In this document: positions 53,913 to 63,385 of the stretch, one piece after another
How positions within the stretch are numbered: the first letter of the stretch is position 1
Layout of the letters: the number at the start of each line of letters is the position of its first letter
Source: Ignavibacteria bacterium UBA7675
GTDB taxonomy: Bacteria; Bacteroidota; Ignavibacteria; Kapaibacteriales; UB7675
NCBI GenBank assembly: GCA_002483085.1
Contig: DLHF01000046.1
Location: forward strand, 168,259-232,258
Direction: 5' to 3'
Length of the DNA stretch: 64,000 bases
Notes under the pieces: model-generated
Seen by the model: the letters and a program-made list of their open reading frames with translations, nothing else
What the model was told of the DNA's origin: nothing
The model's database searches: none
Program-made: the position numbers and the translations under genes

Positions 53913-56900
53913 CTACTTCACAATTGTCACAGGTACAGATGTGGTAGCTGCGGCAGCGCGCAACACCACATAGTACACACCAGCGGGCAGCGCTTTTGCC
54001 GAGAGCACAGCCGTCTGCACATCGCCAGTAGCAAGCCCGTCGAACAGCACAGCTACTTCGCGGCCAATGCTATTCACCACACTAATTGTTGCAGGTACCG
54101 GCACGGATGTATCCACGCCAAACGATACGGTACTTTCATCACTGAAAGCGCTGGGAGCCGCAAACAGATACAACTTCGAGCGCATATCCTTTTCCTCTCC
54201 TACCGACACTTGGGTTTGCCCGGTGCCGCGCAGCGGAATGGAAATCGAGCTATTGCGCTGGTCGTTAGAGCCGATGTTCAGCATTGCCATATGCAGCCCC
54301 TCTTTTGTGGGCTTGAAAGCTACTGTCACCGTAAATTTCTCGCCGGGGGCAAGGGTGACATCTCCGGCAGAAATATCGGGCTGTGTAGACACGATGGTAA
54401 ATCCGCGATTCGCCAGCACGACCGTTGTGCGGTCAATGACGAGCCCCTCGGAATTTGCCGGTGTAATATCTACCGTCAGGAGCTTTTCCGTGTTGATAAG
54501 CACATCGCCAAACAGCAGCGAATCGGTCGATTTGGCAATAACGGGCTTAGGGCCAACGCGGAACTGATGGTATATCTCGCCACCAAAATCAGCGCCAAAT
54601 GTCTTGATGCCTTTGCCAAGGCTGGAAAAGCTGAGCGAACCGCTGCCGAGCTGGCTTCGCATCGCCCAGAAGTCGAGGCCATATCCGAGCTTATTGGTAA
54701 GGCGGAATTCATAACAGCCATCGGGCAGTTGCAGCGAATCAACAAACAGCGTATTATCTGCCAAGCCCGACCGCGACACAAGCAGATCGCCAGCGGCATT
54801 TCGCAGCGTCATCTCGTATTGGTCGGCTGCAAAGTTATTCGTGCGCAAGCGTATTTCAAGGTCGTTGTAGTACACGGGTACGGGCTCAAAATTCGAGTAG
54901 GCATAGTTGTCAATCGGATACTCATCGGCGCCACCATTGGGATTTTTCAGCCAGACTTCAAACAAGTGTTCGTCGGTAGCTTTATCCCAATCATTGTACG
55001 CCAAAAGCTGGATCGACTGCTCGCCGAGCGGCGGAATAGTGCCCGACCAAGCAAACGATGTTTTGCCGCCGCCGCGCACACCATATTCAATTTCCAAGCT
55101 TGTAATTGCCTGCGAACCGTTGTTGCGCACAACAATAAGCGGGCGTGCACAGATGGGGTTTTGCCTGCGGTAGATGTCCTCCATTGTGGGCCGTATGATA
55201 TGCTCTATGGACACATCGCGCGCAAAGTTCATCTCGCCATAGGCAAACAGCGTACCGGTAAACACGTAGTTCGGCCAGTTACCGGGATCGCCGGTGTAGG
55301 TGTACGGCTCCATATCCACATCGATCACCGAGCTTTTGCCGGATTTGATATACGGCGTCAGTTCGTAATCGAATGGCGTTACTTCTGCACCAGGACACCA
55401 GTTTGTGCGGTCATACACCCACGTACCGCCCTGCGGATACACGGGATTATAGTCGCAGTTGTCGCGCCATACGTGGCGTTCGTAGCGCTGCGTTCCATCT
55501 ATTTTTACATAGTGAATCTTATCGCAGAATTCCGCGCAGTTCTCTTGGCTGCCGCCAAAGCCGTGTCCGGTCTGGATTACGCGCAGCTTAGCGCTTTTAG
55601 CTTCGGCAGCAAATGTGTAGGTCTTCGGCACAAGGAACGACTCGATTGACGGATTATCACCAAAGCGCGGATGGCCGTCCCACAGCGGCTCAATATCAAC
55701 GACATCGCGTGCGGGCGTGCCTTCGATCATATCAAAGGTGAGTTCCAACGCCTCTTGCGGGTTGTACGCCTCAAGGCTCACGCTGTCGCGCAGCAGCGGC
55801 GCAAAGTCGGTAATATCCATTGTCCAGGTAAATCCATCGCCAAGGTTCAGGCCATTACCATAGGGCGTAATATAGCGCATCAGCTCATAGCGTTCGATCA
55901 CTTCAAACGGCTTGCCGTAGTACGGATGGTATTCGAGCACAAGCGTTTGATTGCCCGGCACAAGCGTGGAATCTGTCGCTTTACCTTTGCTGTCGTATTT
56001 ATAGCGGTAATAAGCGCCCCAGCGCACAACTGTATCTACAGCCTGCCCGGGATTGTTGAAGTTCGTATAGCGGATAATCGTAACAGGATCAGCGAGCACA
56101 GAATCGACCACGAGTGTAGAATCCACATGCGACACGTATTCGCCCTGCTCAAACATCGTCCAAGGCCGGAGTGTACCGGCTGCGACATCGGTAAAATAGT
56201 CGTAGCCACGGAACTGTCGCCAGTTGCCTTTGCCAGCCATAAATGCGCCATCGGCAGCACCGCGCATATCGCGTACACGCAGGCCTTCTTTGCCGTACAG
56301 CGGATACCATGCGATCAAGCTGCTGTAGTTCGGATGTGATGCCAGAAGCCCGGGCTGATAGCGCCACGCACGGATCGTAGCGGCATCGAGCGCTGTATTC
56401 CACACACGCACATCGGCAATACCGCCTTTGTGCCGGTAGTAGGTAGGTGCTTCAAATGCCAGCACACCGATCATCAGATTGTACGCCGGGTCTTTAATCG
56501 TCGTAGGCCCTGTTGTCGAACGCGCTACTTCTTCGCCGTTGATATACAGCACAAGAGCCGTGCCGTTGAACGTCATAGCAGCGTGATACCACTGGCCGGG
56601 AATGATTTTCCCGCCTGTTACGGTCATAATTTTGTTGTCGGATTCGCGCCAGATCGAGGCATTCAGCGTACTGCCGTTCAGGTATAAGTGATAGCCCGCA
56701 TAGTCTTCGCCTGCATCGCGGTCGTTGCTTAGAATATAGTGCTGTCCATTGGTGTCAGCAGCCATAAATCGCGCTTCCACTGTTCCGGTTTTGATAGCAG
56801 CTTTTGCTCCTGTCTGGATGTAGTCCTGTCCGTCGAACTGCGCGTAATAATTGCCTTCGGCTGTTGTGTTCTGTTCGAGTGCACTTGGATATGCCGTCGG

Positions 56901-57767
56901 CACTGCGGAAACTACAATATCTTGGTCGGGTGCAGAATTGTTCTGTACAATTTCAACGAGAACATTCGACGAGCCATCCCATGCAAACGGGTAAGTAAAC
57001 GGCAGTACAAGCGTTCCACTTTGGGGAACCTCTATGTTTCTGTCTATCACGGTTGTAAAGCCAGCCTGATCAACTGCAGAAGCAGACAGCTCTGTTGCCG
57101 ACGTATTTTTCAGCCGGACTATCATGCGGTTAACACCGCCCTTTGCTACTTTCACATATAAGTGCATCGCCGTGATATTTCCCGCCAGCACATTAGCCGA
57201 CGAAAGCTCGGACGCGCGCCACAGGTACTGCGATTTGCTGCCTGGAGCTGATGTATTAAGCGGGCGTACATGGTCCACAGCCGTGAGCAGCGAGCCTATG
57301 CTGTCGATAGTTTGCCCATCTTTGTTTTTATTGCCCTCGCGGATAGTCTGGTCGATGCGCAAAGACCGCTCGAATCTCGGTGTATAACGCCAGCCTTTTG
57401 CATTGTCCAGAAAGCTATACGACGCCGTTGTAGCACCATTTACCGTGAAGTTCGGCCCGGGCATAAGCGTGGAATCCATGCGGCCCGACGGATGATGCAG
57501 GTACACATACATCAGGTAATCCCACTCGCCACAGGGCTTGCCATCAGGACATTTTAGCGTGTAGTTCATCAGCACTTTGCGATAGCGTTTGTCGGCTGAA
57601 GGGAATTGATACTTCCCGGCCTGCTTCGGCCCGCGGTCGCTAAACTCAACAGTGTGGACGCGAATAGTATCGCCATCGGCTGCGGAAAGAAGGCCGGAGG
57701 CAAGAACTGCAATCGCGCACAACAGCAGAGACATTCGCACAAATGTAAATCGAACCAAAGAGAACAT
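53913..57767 (-). CDS. Secreted PNGase F-like glycosidase with LamG insert and sorting domain
   Basis: A 1284-residue exported protein. Residues 1-30 are a signal peptide (SLLLCAIAVLASGLLSAADG). Residues about 33-95 resemble the first part of the PNGase F N-terminal domain, with 'LKCPDGKPCGEWDYLMYVYL' carrying the acidic pair E81/D83. About residues 310-475 form a LamG/concanavalin-like domain ('GQWYHAAMTFNGTALVLYIN', 'ADVRVWNTALDAATI'). Residues about 620-690 resume the PNGase F N-domain ('RYITPYGNGLNL', 'WTMDITDFAPLLRDS'). The C-domain follows at about 715-860 ('GHGFGGSQENCAEFCDK', 'NPVYPQGGTWVYDRTNWCPG'). An ASH-like Ig domain (about 1085-1190) and a sorting domain (last ~80, ending VPVTIVK) close it. 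Release of N-glycans or a glycan-binding derivative is inferred. GGGGAAAT precedes the start. Confidence 0.85.
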   Translation of the reverse strand: MFSLVRFTFVRMSLLLCAIAVLASGLLSAADGDTIRVHTVEFSDRGPKQAGKYQFPSADKRYRKVLMNYTLKCPDGKPCGEWDYLMYVYLHHPSGRMDSTLMPGPNFTVNGATTASYSFLDNAKGWRYTPRFERSLRIDQTIREGNKNKDGQTIDSIGSLLTAVDHVRPLNTSAPGSKSQYLWRASELSSANVLAGNITAMHLYVKVAKGGVNRMIVRLKNTSATELSASAVDQAGFTTVIDRNIEVPQSGTLVLPFTYPFAWDGSSNVLVEIVQNNSAPDQDIVVSAVPTAYPSALEQNTTAEGNYYAQFDGQDYIQTGAKAAIKTGTVEARFMAADTNGQHYILSNDRDAGEDYAGYHLYLNGSTLNASIWRESDNKIMTVTGGKIIPGQWYHAAMTFNGTALVLYINGEEVARSTTGPTTIKDPAYNLMIGVLAFEAPTYYRHKGGIADVRVWNTALDAATIRAWRYQPGLLASHPNYSSLIAWYPLYGKEGLRVRDMRGAADGAFMAGKGNWRQFRGYDYFTDVAAGTLRPWTMFEQGEYVSHVDSTLVVDSVLADPVTIIRYTNFNNPGQAVDTVVRWGAYYRYKYDSKGKATDSTLVPGNQTLVLEYHPYYGKPFEVIERYELMRYITPYGNGLNLGDGFTWTMDITDFAPLLRDSVSLEAYNPQEALELTFDMIEGTPARDVVDIEPLWDGHPRFGDNPSIESFLVPKTYTFAAEAKSAKLRVIQTGHGFGGSQENCAEFCDKIHYVKIDGTQRYERHVWRDNCDYNPVYPQGGTWVYDRTNWCPGAEVTPFDYELTPYIKSGKSSVIDVDMEPYTYTGDPGNWPNYVFTGTLFAYGEMNFARDVSIEHIIRPTMEDIYRRQNPICARPLIVVRNNGSQAITSLEIEYGVRGGGKTSFAWSGTIPPLGEQSIQLLAYNDWDKATDEHLFEVWLKNPNGGADEYPIDNYAYSNFEPVPVYYNDLEIRLRTNNFAADQYEMTLRNAAGDLLVSRSGLADNTLFVDSLQLPDGCYEFRLTNKLGYGLDFWAMRSQLGSGSLSFSSLGKGIKTFGADFGGEIYHQFRVGPKPVIAKSTDSLLFGDVLINTEKLLTVDITPANSEGLVIDRTTVVLANRGFTIVSTQPDISAGDVTLAPGEKFTVTVAFKPTKEGLHMAMLNIGSNDQRNSSISIPLRGTGQTQVSVGEEKDMRSKLYLFAAPSAFSDESTVSFGVDTSVPVPATISVVNSIGREVAVLFDGLATGDVQTAVLSAKALPAGVYYVVLRAAAATTSVPVTIVK

Positions 57768-58131
57768 ATATTTCCCCGGATGTGTGAGAGACGATCAGCA
57801 AATACAGGTTGTTGCACAGAGAGCGCAATCGACCAAAGTAGGCCAAAAATCCGAAATAGTCAAGCGTGGAGGCGAGATTTATCTTATTTTCTACCCGGCG
57901 CACCACAGTAGCTTCCGCTTCTTTATTCTACAGCTCGCTACGGCCACAGCTCGGCGTTTTCTGGTTCCCCGCTCTTTCTACAGGCATCGTGTGTTCCGAC
58001 ATCAGACAACTGCCGAGAAAAGAATCAGTATTTGTCTGGCCATAAAATCAGACAACTTCATCTACCAAAATGATAAAAAACAAATTATGTTTGCACAACA
58101 ACAGTTTGTAAACCAAATAGAAGGGGGATCT
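57768..58131. other. Divergent intergenic region
   Basis: No gene. It must carry the promoter of the PNGase F-like gene (minus) and that of the small Cys-rich gene (plus). It is more AT-rich than its surroundings, above all from 58010 to 58120. Confidence 0.5.
58086..58093 (+). promoter_or_regulatory. -7 element candidate (TATGTTTG)
   Basis: An exact match to TAnnTTTG, 38 bases before the ATG at 58132. No clear -33 partner at 19-21 bases. Confidence 0.4.
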
Positions 58132-58485
58132 ATGCACACATTCACGTTTTCCACCGAACTTGTATCGCGAATTGTGCGTACTCTCGCCTGTGGCTGCCTC
58201 GCAGTATTTTTCCCACCTGATTCCACAGAACATTGCAGCACGAGTTGCTCTCTTTTCCCTCCTATCGATTGTAAGGATATAGAAACTCGCATCCGGGAAC
58301 AGCTCTGCTGCGATAGCTCAAAGGTCACTCTTTCGGCAACCTTTACTGTACCAGCAAGAGCCTTTGCAGCCGAACCCTGTCTAATGGGTTTCTTCCCCTG
58401 TTATGTTACGGGCACTAGCTCTGTCAGCCCTGGTTCGGCAACATACACATGGGCCGAACAAACCTGCACAATTGCGATATCTTGA
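58132..58485 (+). CDS. Small cysteine-rich protein, possibly secreted
   Basis: 117 residues with ten cysteines ('LACGCLAVFF', 'TEHCSTSCSLFPPIDCKD', 'EQLCCDSSKVTLSATF', 'CLMGFFPC', 'EQTCTIAIS'). A very strong ribosome-binding site, AAGGGGGATCT, touches the ATG, and a TAnnTTTG element lies 38 bases upstream; these decide the start, although the frame is open further back. The N-terminus has a short hydrophobic stretch (IVRTLACGCLAVFF) that could be a weak signal peptide. No family is recognised and it shows no alignment with the eight-Cys repeats of the neighbour at 59036-63385, but the shared Cys richness is striking. The coding status is moderately sure. Confidence 0.5.
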   Translation: MHTFTFSTELVSRIVRTLACGCLAVFFPPDSTEHCSTSCSLFPPIDCKDIETRIREQLCCDSSKVTLSATFTVPARAFAAEPCLMGFFPCYVTGTSSVSPGSATYTWAEQTCTIAIS

Positions 58486-58784
58486 CACGTACACAGCCGT
58501 CTGCAACTGCCTCTGCTGTAGACAGCACAACTATTCTGGCCTTCCGCTGTGTTTCCGTACTATGTACTATCGGTCTGCTACCATAAATAGCGGGCCGATT
58601 CTCTTTCTGCTTATACCGGATATTCTACCGGCCACTTGATTCTCTCCATTGGAGAAGCATCGCGCTACAATTCTCTCTCTCCTCTGCTCTGCACACGAGC
58701 GCCGCACCTACGCACACCTGCCCTCTATGGCAACACATTCTGTGCATATACACAACGATAACGAGTAGCACACGAAAAAGCTCT

Positions 58785-58852
58785 GCGCTTCGGCCTTTGC
58801 CCACCCCTTCGGCCTCTGCACCGCGCTGCACACTGCCGCCGCGTGGCTATTC
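58785..58852 (-). repeat. Dispersed intergenic repeat, box B
   Basis: The reverse complement reads AGCCACGCGGCGGCAG, then GTGCAGCGCGGTGCAG, then AGGCCGAAG and GGCCGAAGCG, following the order of the copies at 43591 and 47733. The middle is altered (AAGGGGTGGGC in place of the AACAGCGAGGGC found at 43591). Confidence 0.7.
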
Positions 58853-58916
58853 AGCCCGTCGTTCGCGCAGCATTGCTACGGCCATCGCAAGCACTATCCC
58901 CAAACGCATGTAATAC

Positions 58917-58945
58917 AAAAAGGCCGGGTAACAATACCCGGCCTT
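58917..58945 (-). terminator. Strong terminator of the Cys-repeat gene
   Basis: An 11-bp perfect stem (AAGGCCGGGTA with TACCCGGCCTT) closes a 4-base loop. On the minus strand it is followed by TTTGT, giving GGCCTTTTTGT. Confidence 0.85.
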
Positions 58946-59035
58946 CACGGAGAACACCCAAATTCTTAAGAAGTGAGCGGAGCATTACCACCGCACCTGC
59001 GCTTCCCGAAGGAAGCGCGGGCACAGCGTTCTCAT

Positions 59036-62000
59036 TTACTTCACGATTGTCACCGGCAGATCAACAGCCGTACCGTTCACAACAGCGCGAACAAAGTACA
59101 CACCTGATGCCAGATTCGAGATACTAATCGGCAACGTTTGTTTTCCGGCTGTTTTTACACCTTGGTCGAGCAGGAGTACTTCCTGTCCGATATGGCTGAA
59201 CAGCGACAGACGAACGGCAGATTCCTCCGTAAGTTCGTAGGAGATCGTCATCTGATCGCTTGCGGGATTGGGCATACTCATGAGGTTTTGCACCACACCA
59301 CCGCTTACCGGGCGCGTAGATGCTTTCAGAGCATCGGGATTGTCGCTATCAGCAGCACCACGGCAGCCATAGGTAAAGTCGCGGATGCAAATTACCTTGC
59401 CACTGTAGTCGCGGAACAGCAGACGCATCGTATAGATTGTACCAATGGGCAAACACTTGTAGATAGAGAAGGTACCATCAGGATAAATGATATACGATAC
59501 CAGGTCGTTTACCCACACGCCATTCAGCAGCACTTCAAACTCTACGCTCTGGAAGCACTCGCGGCTTGCTTTGCCGTAGATTTTGAAGCAGCAACGGTTT
59601 GGAACGCTCGGATCTGGAGCGATGTACGGGCCGCTAATTGTTTCGCAGCAATGATGATCGCACGAAGCCGTGAATTCTTTGACGCAGATAATTGCACCAT
59701 TGAAATCGCGGAACAGCAGGCGCATCGTGTACGAACCAGCGGGCAAGCATTTTGTGATCGTGAAGCTGCCATCAGGCTGGAAGATGTACGATACCATATC
59801 GTTCACCCACACGCCATTCAGCAGTACTTCAAGCTCTACGCTCTGGAAGCAAGGATTGCCTTGGCCTATCGAGCCAGTAATCTTGAAGCAGCATTCGCTT
59901 GCCGAAGGAGACGGTATCGGAGTTACTACCGGACCCTGGATTGTCTCGCAGCAGTCGTAGTAGTCGCAGTGATATTCAAATTCCTTCACGCAGATTACGC
60001 GGCCATTCTGATCGCGGAACAGAATGCGCATCAGGTGTGTGCCCGGAGGTACGCATTTGTTCAGAACGAAATCGCCATTGGGCTGGAAGATGTACGATAC
60101 CAGATCATTCACCCACACGCCATTTACAAAGCGCTCGAATTCGTAGCTGCGGAAGCACGGATTGTTCGGGCCTACCGAGCCATAAATCCGGAAGCAGCAC
60201 TTCGTCGGCGAAGTATAGGTTGTTTGGATAAACGGACCTTGGATGGTTTCGCAGCATGTGTTAGCGCATTCGTATTTGAACTCTCTCACGCAGATCACAC
60301 GACCGTTGAAGTCGCGGAACAGAATGCGGAACAGATACGAACCACTCGGCACGCATTTCGGAATGGAGAAGCTACCATCGGGCTGGAAGATATACGACAC
60401 CATGTCGTTGATCCACACACCGTTATCATAGCGCTCGATTTCGAAGCTGCGGAAGCACGGATTATCCGGGCCTACGGTACCAGTGATCAAGAAGCAGCAT
60501 TTATCCGGATACGTCATCGTTGTCTGGATAAACGGTCCTTGGATCGTTTCGCAGCAGTCGGTGGGTTTACATGTGTATGTAAGTTCACGCACGCAAATCA
60601 CATGGCCGCTGTAGTCGTAGAACAGGATGCGAACATTGTGCGTACCATACGGACGGCATTTGGTAATCGAGAAGCTGCCATCTGCATTAAACAGATACGA
60701 CACCATATCGTTCACCCATACGCCATTGATCAGCTCTTCGTATTCCCAGTACTTGAAGCACGGGTTACACTCGCCTACTGAACCTTTAACAGTAAAGCAG
60801 CACTGATCAGATGTCGGGTTGAGAGCTGGGAAGATGTACGGCCCATCAATGGAGTTGCAGCAATCCGACTCGCACGAGTATGTGAGCTCGCGACGGCAGA
60901 TTACATTGCCATTGGAATCATAGAACAGAATGCGAATCTGGTGCGTGCCATACGGGCGGCATTTTGTGATAGAGAAGCTGCCATCGCTGTTGAACGGATA
61001 ATCGACAAGGTCGTTCACCCATACACCATTGATAAGCTCTTCATACTGCCAGTATTTGAAGCACGGATTGTCTTCGCCAACCGAGCCTTTAACCGTGAAG
61101 CAGCAGCGGCCATCGGTTCCATCCGTTGCGGGATAGACAAATGGACCATTGATTGTTTCGCAGCAATCGCCTTCACAGGTGTACTTCAGTTTTCGACCGC
61201 AAATCACATCGCCGTTGGGGCCGATAAAGTAGATGCGGATATAGTGCGTACCATACGGGCGGCATTTAGTAATAGAGAAGCTGCCATCGGGGTTGAACGG
61301 ATATGTCACCAGATCGTTCACCCATACGCCGTTGATCAGCTCTTCGTATTGCCAGCCAACAAAGCACTGGTTGTCTTTGCCGATTGTACCGCTGATTGTA
61401 AAGCAGCAGCGGCCCGGAGGCGGATCGATGCTTGCTGGGCCGATGTACGGCCCTTGGATTGTTTCGCAGCAATCGCTATCGCATACATAATCCAGATACT
61501 TGGTACAGATAATATTGCCGTGCGAATCGCGGAACAGGATACGAATCTGATACGTACCCGGAGTTACGCATTTGGTAATCGAGAAGCTGCCATCTGCGGC
61601 AAACGGGTATTGAACCATGTCGTTCACCCATACGCCATTGATAAGCTGCTCGTATTCCCAGTATTTGAAGCAGGGATTTTGCGGTCCAACTGTACCACTG
61701 ATTGTAAAGCAGCAACGACCCGGAGCCGGTTCGATGGTAGCCGGATAGATATACGGGCCCTGGATTGTTTCGCAGCAACGCTGTTCGCATGTATAGCTCA
61801 GTTCACGCACGCAGATTACTTCGCCATTGGGCGAGTAGAAGAGCACGCGAATCTGGTAGGAGCCTACAGGTACACAATGCGTAATCGAGAAGCTGCCATC
61901 ACCATTGAAGTACCATGTACCGCCTACATTTGTCCACACACCATTTTGCAGAATTTCAAGCTGAAGGAACTTGAAGCAGGGGTTATCTTGGCCCACTTTA

Positions 62001-63385
62001 CCGCTGATGGTAAAGCAGCAATAGCCCGGATGCGGTTCGAACGGAGCTGGGCCGATGTACGGTCCGTCAATCGTTTCGCAGCAGTCTACTTCACAGTTGT
62101 ACTCAAGCTTTTTCTCGCAGAGAACAGTGCCATCGTGGCCGTAGAACAAAATACGGATCACGTGATTGCCCGGAGGCAGACACTTCAAGATACCATAGTT
62201 GCCATTGACGTCGAAAGGATACTGAACACCGTCGTTTACCCATGCGCCGTTCACGAGGTATTCAAACTCCCACCAGCCAAAGCACTGCAAGCCTTGCTGG
62301 CCTACACCGCCCCATAGCTTGAAGCAGCATTTGCCAGCGTCGGAAGCTACAGGAGTAATGTACGGACCTTTGATAAAGTCGCAGCAAGGAGCCGGACAGT
62401 CATGTACAAGCTCTTTAACACAAATAACATTGCCATTGTGGTCATAGAAGAGAATGCGCATTTGGTGCGTCCCGTATGGGAAACACTTGTAGATAGAAAA
62501 CGTACCATCGGGATCAAAAGCATACGATACGCCATCGTTTACCCACGAGCCGTTATCGAGGTATTCAAACTCCCACCAGCCAAAGCATTCCAAACCGCGC
62601 TCGCCAACCGAACCTTTAATAGTAAAGCAGCACTCGCCGTCGGTAGATTCAGGATAGATATACGGTCCCTGAATATACTCACAGCAGTTGCTCTGACAGG
62701 TAAGAGTAAAGTCTTTAATACAAAGTAAGCTTCCGTCGTAGCCATAGAACAGGATGCGGAATTGGTATGTGCCAGTTTCAACGCATTTTTCAATTGCATA
62801 ACTGCCATCGGGATTAAATCCAAATGTTCCTTCTGTCACCCATCCTGCATCTGTCAACACCTGTAATTCCCAGTACTTGAAACATGCTTCAAGACCGATT
62901 TCCCCTACAGAGCCGTAAATCTTATAGCAGCACCTACCGTTCTCGTTGTAGAAGTTCTCTACATAAGGTCCGTAAATATAGTTGCAACAGTCTGTCGTTT
63001 GCTCGCAAGTATATTCCATCCTCTTGCTGCAAAGTACCTTGCCGTTGTAACCTACAAACAACACTCTGATAGTGTGCGTGCCATACTGGCCGCAGATAGT
63101 GTACGAGAATGAACCGTCACTATTAAAAAGAAGGCTTGGTGATACACTCACCCATGAACCGCCAACAAGCTCTTCAACGCGCCAGCTAAGGAAACACTGT
63201 GTGTCGACGTTGATTTTCCCGCTCACTGTAAAGCAGCACTCATCACTTGAGGCTCGCGTGATCTGAAGGTCTAGGATGCTATTACAGCAGTCATCCTGAG
63301 CCCTAGCCTCTGGCATTCCCCACGCCATAAAGGCAAATAGCAGCACAAGCATCATGCGCGCTGCATTGGTACAGCTTACTTTCAT
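59036..63385 (-). CDS. Secreted protein of thirteen eight-cysteine repeats with sorting domain
   Basis: A 1449-residue exported protein. Residues 1-29 are a signal peptide (MMLVLLFAFMAWGMPEARAQ). Thirteen tandem repeats of about 98-103 residues follow, to about residue 1340. Each has a CC pair near its start ('DCCETIQGPYI'), a second CC ('GRCCFTISGTVG'), then single Cys in 'NPCFKYWEYEQLINGVWVND', 'DGSFSITKC', 'GNIICTKYL' and 'YVCDS', i.e. eight Cys per repeat with few departures. Repeats 5-9 resemble each other most, 10-13 form a second group, 1-4 are the most divergent. The last ~85 residues are a sorting domain ('MSMPNPASDQMTISYEL', 'GVYFVRAVVNGTAVDLP', ending TIVK). GGAG lies before the ATG. 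I do not recognise the repeat. A disulphide-rich fibre or binding array is inferred. Confidence 0.9.
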   Translation of the reverse strand: MKVSCTNAARMMLVLLFAFMAWGMPEARAQDDCCNSILDLQITRASSDECCFTVSGKINVDTQCFLSWRVEELVGGSWVSVSPSLLFNSDGSFSYTICGQYGTHTIRVLFVGYNGKVLCSKRMEYTCEQTTDCCNYIYGPYVENFYNENGRCCYKIYGSVGEIGLEACFKYWELQVLTDAGWVTEGTFGFNPDGSYAIEKCVETGTYQFRILFYGYDGSLLCIKDFTLTCQSNCCEYIQGPYIYPESTDGECCFTIKGSVGERGLECFGWWEFEYLDNGSWVNDGVSYAFDPDGTFSIYKCFPYGTHQMRILFYDHNGNVICVKELVHDCPAPCCDFIKGPYITPVASDAGKCCFKLWGGVGQQGLQCFGWWEFEYLVNGAWVNDGVQYPFDVNGNYGILKCLPPGNHVIRILFYGHDGTVLCEKKLEYNCEVDCCETIDGPYIGPAPFEPHPGYCCFTISGKVGQDNPCFKFLQLEILQNGVWTNVGGTWYFNGDGSFSITHCVPVGSYQIRVLFYSPNGEVICVRELSYTCEQRCCETIQGPYIYPATIEPAPGRCCFTISGTVGPQNPCFKYWEYEQLINGVWVNDMVQYPFAADGSFSITKCVTPGTYQIRILFRDSHGNIICTKYLDYVCDSDCCETIQGPYIGPASIDPPPGRCCFTISGTIGKDNQCFVGWQYEELINGVWVNDLVTYPFNPDGSFSITKCRPYGTHYIRIYFIGPNGDVICGRKLKYTCEGDCCETINGPFVYPATDGTDGRCCFTVKGSVGEDNPCFKYWQYEELINGVWVNDLVDYPFNSDGSFSITKCRPYGTHQIRILFYDSNGNVICRRELTYSCESDCCNSIDGPYIFPALNPTSDQCCFTVKGSVGECNPCFKYWEYEELINGVWVNDMVSYLFNADGSFSITKCRPYGTHNVRILFYDYSGHVICVRELTYTCKPTDCCETIQGPFIQTTMTYPDKCCFLITGTVGPDNPCFRSFEIERYDNGVWINDMVSYIFQPDGSFSIPKCVPSGSYLFRILFRDFNGRVICVREFKYECANTCCETIQGPFIQTTYTSPTKCCFRIYGSVGPNNPCFRSYEFERFVNGVWVNDLVSYIFQPNGDFVLNKCVPPGTHLMRILFRDQNGRVICVKEFEYHCDYYDCCETIQGPVVTPIPSPSASECCFKITGSIGQGNPCFQSVELEVLLNGVWVNDMVSYIFQPDGSFTITKCLPAGSYTMRLLFRDFNGAIICVKEFTASCDHHCCETISGPYIAPDPSVPNRCCFKIYGKASRECFQSVEFEVLLNGVWVNDLVSYIIYPDGTFSIYKCLPIGTIYTMRLLFRDYSGKVICIRDFTYGCRGAADSDNPDALKASTRPVSGGVVQNLMSMPNPASDQMTISYELTEESAVRLSLFSHIGQEVLLLDQGVKTAGKQTLPISISNLASGVYFVRAVVNGTAVDLPVTIVK

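Larger units (their letters stand above)
58486..59035. other. Intergenic region with repeat and terminator
   Basis: No gene. Box B of the dispersed repeat (reverse) lies at 58785-58852 and a strong minus-strand terminator at 58917-58945. The rest is unassigned. Confidence 0.5.

Noticed and set aside
54210..55649. 479-codon plus-strand frame opposite the PNGase F-like gene
   Set aside because: Shadow of a gene with clear domains.
59138..62317. Long plus-strand frames of 547 and 458 codons opposite the Cys-repeat gene
   Set aside because: They show repeats only because the opposite strand is repetitive; no start signals, and the minus strand has signal peptide, conserved cysteines and sorting domain.
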